A DNA stretch of 7,260 bases from Solobacterium sp. Its GTDB lineage: Bacteria; Bacillota_I; Bacilli_A; Erysipelotrichales; Erysipelotrichaceae. Under the pieces are notes generated by a model. It was given only the letters and a program-made list of their open reading frames with translations, was not told the origin of the DNA and did not search any database. Both the position numbers and the translations under genes were made by a program. This document shows positions 6,829 through 7,260 of this stretch, one piece after another (the first letter of the stretch is position 1; every line of letters starts with the position of its first letter). The stretch lies in contig JAFWCP010000296.1 of NCBI GenBank assembly GCA_017536845.1, positions 1 through 7,260 on the forward strand, read 5' to 3'.

Positions 6829-6930
6829 GGTTTTCATGAAAGCGTCTGTCATCAGGGTTTCACCGTTCCCCGATTCTCTTTTCCGGCATCCGTTTTCAAA
6901 CGTCTTCGTCAAAGCCTTTGTTTTCTATTC

Positions 6931-6941
6931 GTGATGTTCAC
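6931..6941. repeat. GTGA-N3-TCAC dyad over the predicted transcription start
   Basis: On the minus strand GTGAACATCAC is a perfect 4-bp inverted repeat beginning 1 nt after the -10 element. A related TCACGGTG lies in the -35/-10 spacer at 6956-6949. Small dyads in this position often act as operators; an XRE-type binder such as the fused HTH proteins is a candidate, but chance occurrence is quite possible. Confidence 0.35.
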
Positions 6942-6942
6942 T

Positions 6943-6972
6943 ATGCTAACACCGTGAGATATACAATGTCAA
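6943..6972 (-). promoter_or_regulatory. Sigma-70/SigA-type promoter of the operon
   Basis: A perfect -35 TTGACA (6972-6967), an 18-nt spacer, and TAGCAT (6948-6943) preceded by the TGn extension (TGT at 6951-6949). Transcription should start near 6936, about 20 nt before Stem I of the T-box. The promoter lies only about 30 nt past the stop of the upstream acyl-CoA synthetase gene. Confidence 0.85.
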
Positions 6973-7004
6973 CAGTGTATTTTCATCTTTTCTGAAACGT
7001 GTTT

Positions 7005-7260
7005 TCATTTTTTGCAGTACTTCCTGACTGCATCCTCGCGCATCTTGTACTTAAGCACTTTGCCGGCCGCATTCATCGGGAAAGCGTCCGTGAATTCAAT
7101 GTACTTCGGCACTTTATGACGGGCCAGATGGGACATGATATACTCCCGCATTTCCGGAATTGTGACCGGCTGATCTTCCTTGAGGATGATCATAGCCAGC
7201 GCTTCTTCGCCATAGCGCTCATCGGGAACGCCGATGACCTGGACATCCTTGACCGCCGGA
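7005..7260 (-). CDS. Acyl-CoA synthetase (AMP-forming), FadD-like, C-terminal end only
   Basis: The last 85 codons of an ANL-superfamily adenylating enzyme; the 5' part lies beyond the right edge (first complete codon at 7259). The visible part is the mobile C-terminal domain: PAVKDVQVIGVPDERYGEEALAMI opens it, then EMREYIMSHLARHKVPKYIEF, and PMNAAGKVLKYKMRE carries the conserved catalytic lysine in AAGK. It ends in a basic KKYCKK-like tail. It is clearly not a third copy of the downstream fusions: its C-terminal sequence is of the long/medium-chain FadD type and differs throughout. No strong terminator separates it from the T-box promoter, so some read-through into the leader is possible. 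The substrate cannot be told from this fragment. Confidence 0.92.
   Translation of the reverse strand, partial: PAVKDVQVIGVPDERYGEEALAMIILKEDQPVTIPEMREYIMSHLARHKVPKYIEFTDAFPMNAAGKVLKYKMREDAVRKYCKK

Larger units (their letters stand above)
6642..6916 (-). promoter_or_regulatory. T-box riboswitch, predicted isoleucine (AUC) specifier
   Basis: A tRNA-sensing leader RNA that allows transcription when its cognate tRNA is uncharged. Stem I spans 6916-6815: base GGCU/AGCC (6916-6913 with 6818-6815), then GAAG/CUUC (6907-6904 with 6824-6821) enclosing a kink-turn-like bulge, an internal specifier loop, a UGAAAACG/CGCUUUCA helix with one mismatch, and the apical AUCGGG/CCCUGAU stem. The apical stem carries the canonical GAACGGUGAAA loop. 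Further structure lies at 6814-6722, including a GGATAC/GTATCC pairing. The T-box core is at 6711-6697, followed by the terminator. ATTGAG (6714-6709) and ATTGAG (6664-6659) compete for CTCAAT (6673-6668), matching the antiterminator/terminator logic of well-studied T-boxes such as glyQS. It precedes the synthetase/oxidoreductase operon rather than a tRNA synthetase or a classical biosynthesis gene. An in-frame run across it is not a gene. Confidence 0.97.

Noticed and set aside
6829..6831. Alternative specifier ACC (threonine)
   Set aside because: The triplet would lie three bases too far from the CUUC/GAAG helix compared with the standard specifier-loop geometry; AUC followed by A fits the expected position.
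6640..6912. Minus-strand open frame of 90 codons in the leader
   Set aside because: It coincides exactly with the T-box RNA; the pairing and conserved motifs explain the sequence, and its residues resemble no protein.
1..7260. CRISPR arrays, tRNA or rRNA genes, insertion sequences and phage genes
   Set aside because: I saw no regularly spaced repeats, no tRNA-like cloverleaf, no transposase and no terminal inverted repeats; the only repeats are the paralog tracts and small dyads listed.

Overview
The window shows one strongly polarised transcription unit on the minus strand, read from right to left, plus the 3' end of an upstream gene. The contents point to an anaerobic member of the Bacillota (Firmicutes): a T-box riboswitch, purine-rich AGGAGG-type ribosome binding sites, a ferredoxin-dependent 2-oxoacid oxidoreductase, and moderately GC-rich coding DNA with AT-rich gaps. 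A gut or rumen clostridial or erysipelotrichial relative is plausible, but the class cannot be fixed from the sequence alone.

Layout in order of transcription. Positions 7260-7005 hold the C-terminal end of a FadD-like acyl-CoA synthetase. At 6972-6943 there is a promoter (TTGACA, 18 nt, extended -10 TGTTAGCAT). It drives a leader of about 300 nt that is a complete T-box riboswitch (6916-6642). The leader has a foldable Stem I, a specifier triplet best read as AUC (isoleucine), the T-box core TGGTACCGCGG, and mutually exclusive antiterminator and terminator helices. Next come two tandem paralogous genes (6607-4343 and 4184-1896). Each encodes an unusual three-part protein: an XRE-type helix-turn-helix, a cupin, and a full-length medium-chain-type acyl-CoA synthetase. 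They are followed by a MinD/ParA-like P-loop ATPase (1906-1241, overlapping the preceding gene by 11 nt), a 2[4Fe-4S] ferredoxin-type subunit (1210-1004), and the alpha subunit of a VorB/KorA-type 2-oxoacid:ferredoxin oxidoreductase (993 to the left edge, roughly 20 residues short of its end). The remaining oxidoreductase subunits (TPP-binding beta and gamma) presumably lie beyond position 1.

How the parts fit together (inference). The synthetases would activate carboxylic acids to acyl-CoAs. The ferredoxin-linked oxidoreductase interconverts acyl-CoA + CO2 + reduced ferredoxin with a 2-oxoacid. An isoleucine-type T-box turns genes on when tRNA-Ile is uncharged, so the most economical reading is anabolic: 2-methylbutyrate is scavenged, activated, reductively carboxylated to 3-methyl-2-oxopentanoate and transaminated to isoleucine. 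That route is physiologically known in rumen anaerobes. The DNA-binding and cupin domains fused to the activating enzymes suggest a second, acid- or acyl-sensing control layer, possibly acting at a small dyad over the transcription start. This enzyme-regulator fusion, its duplication, and the orphan ATPase are the parts most worth following up.
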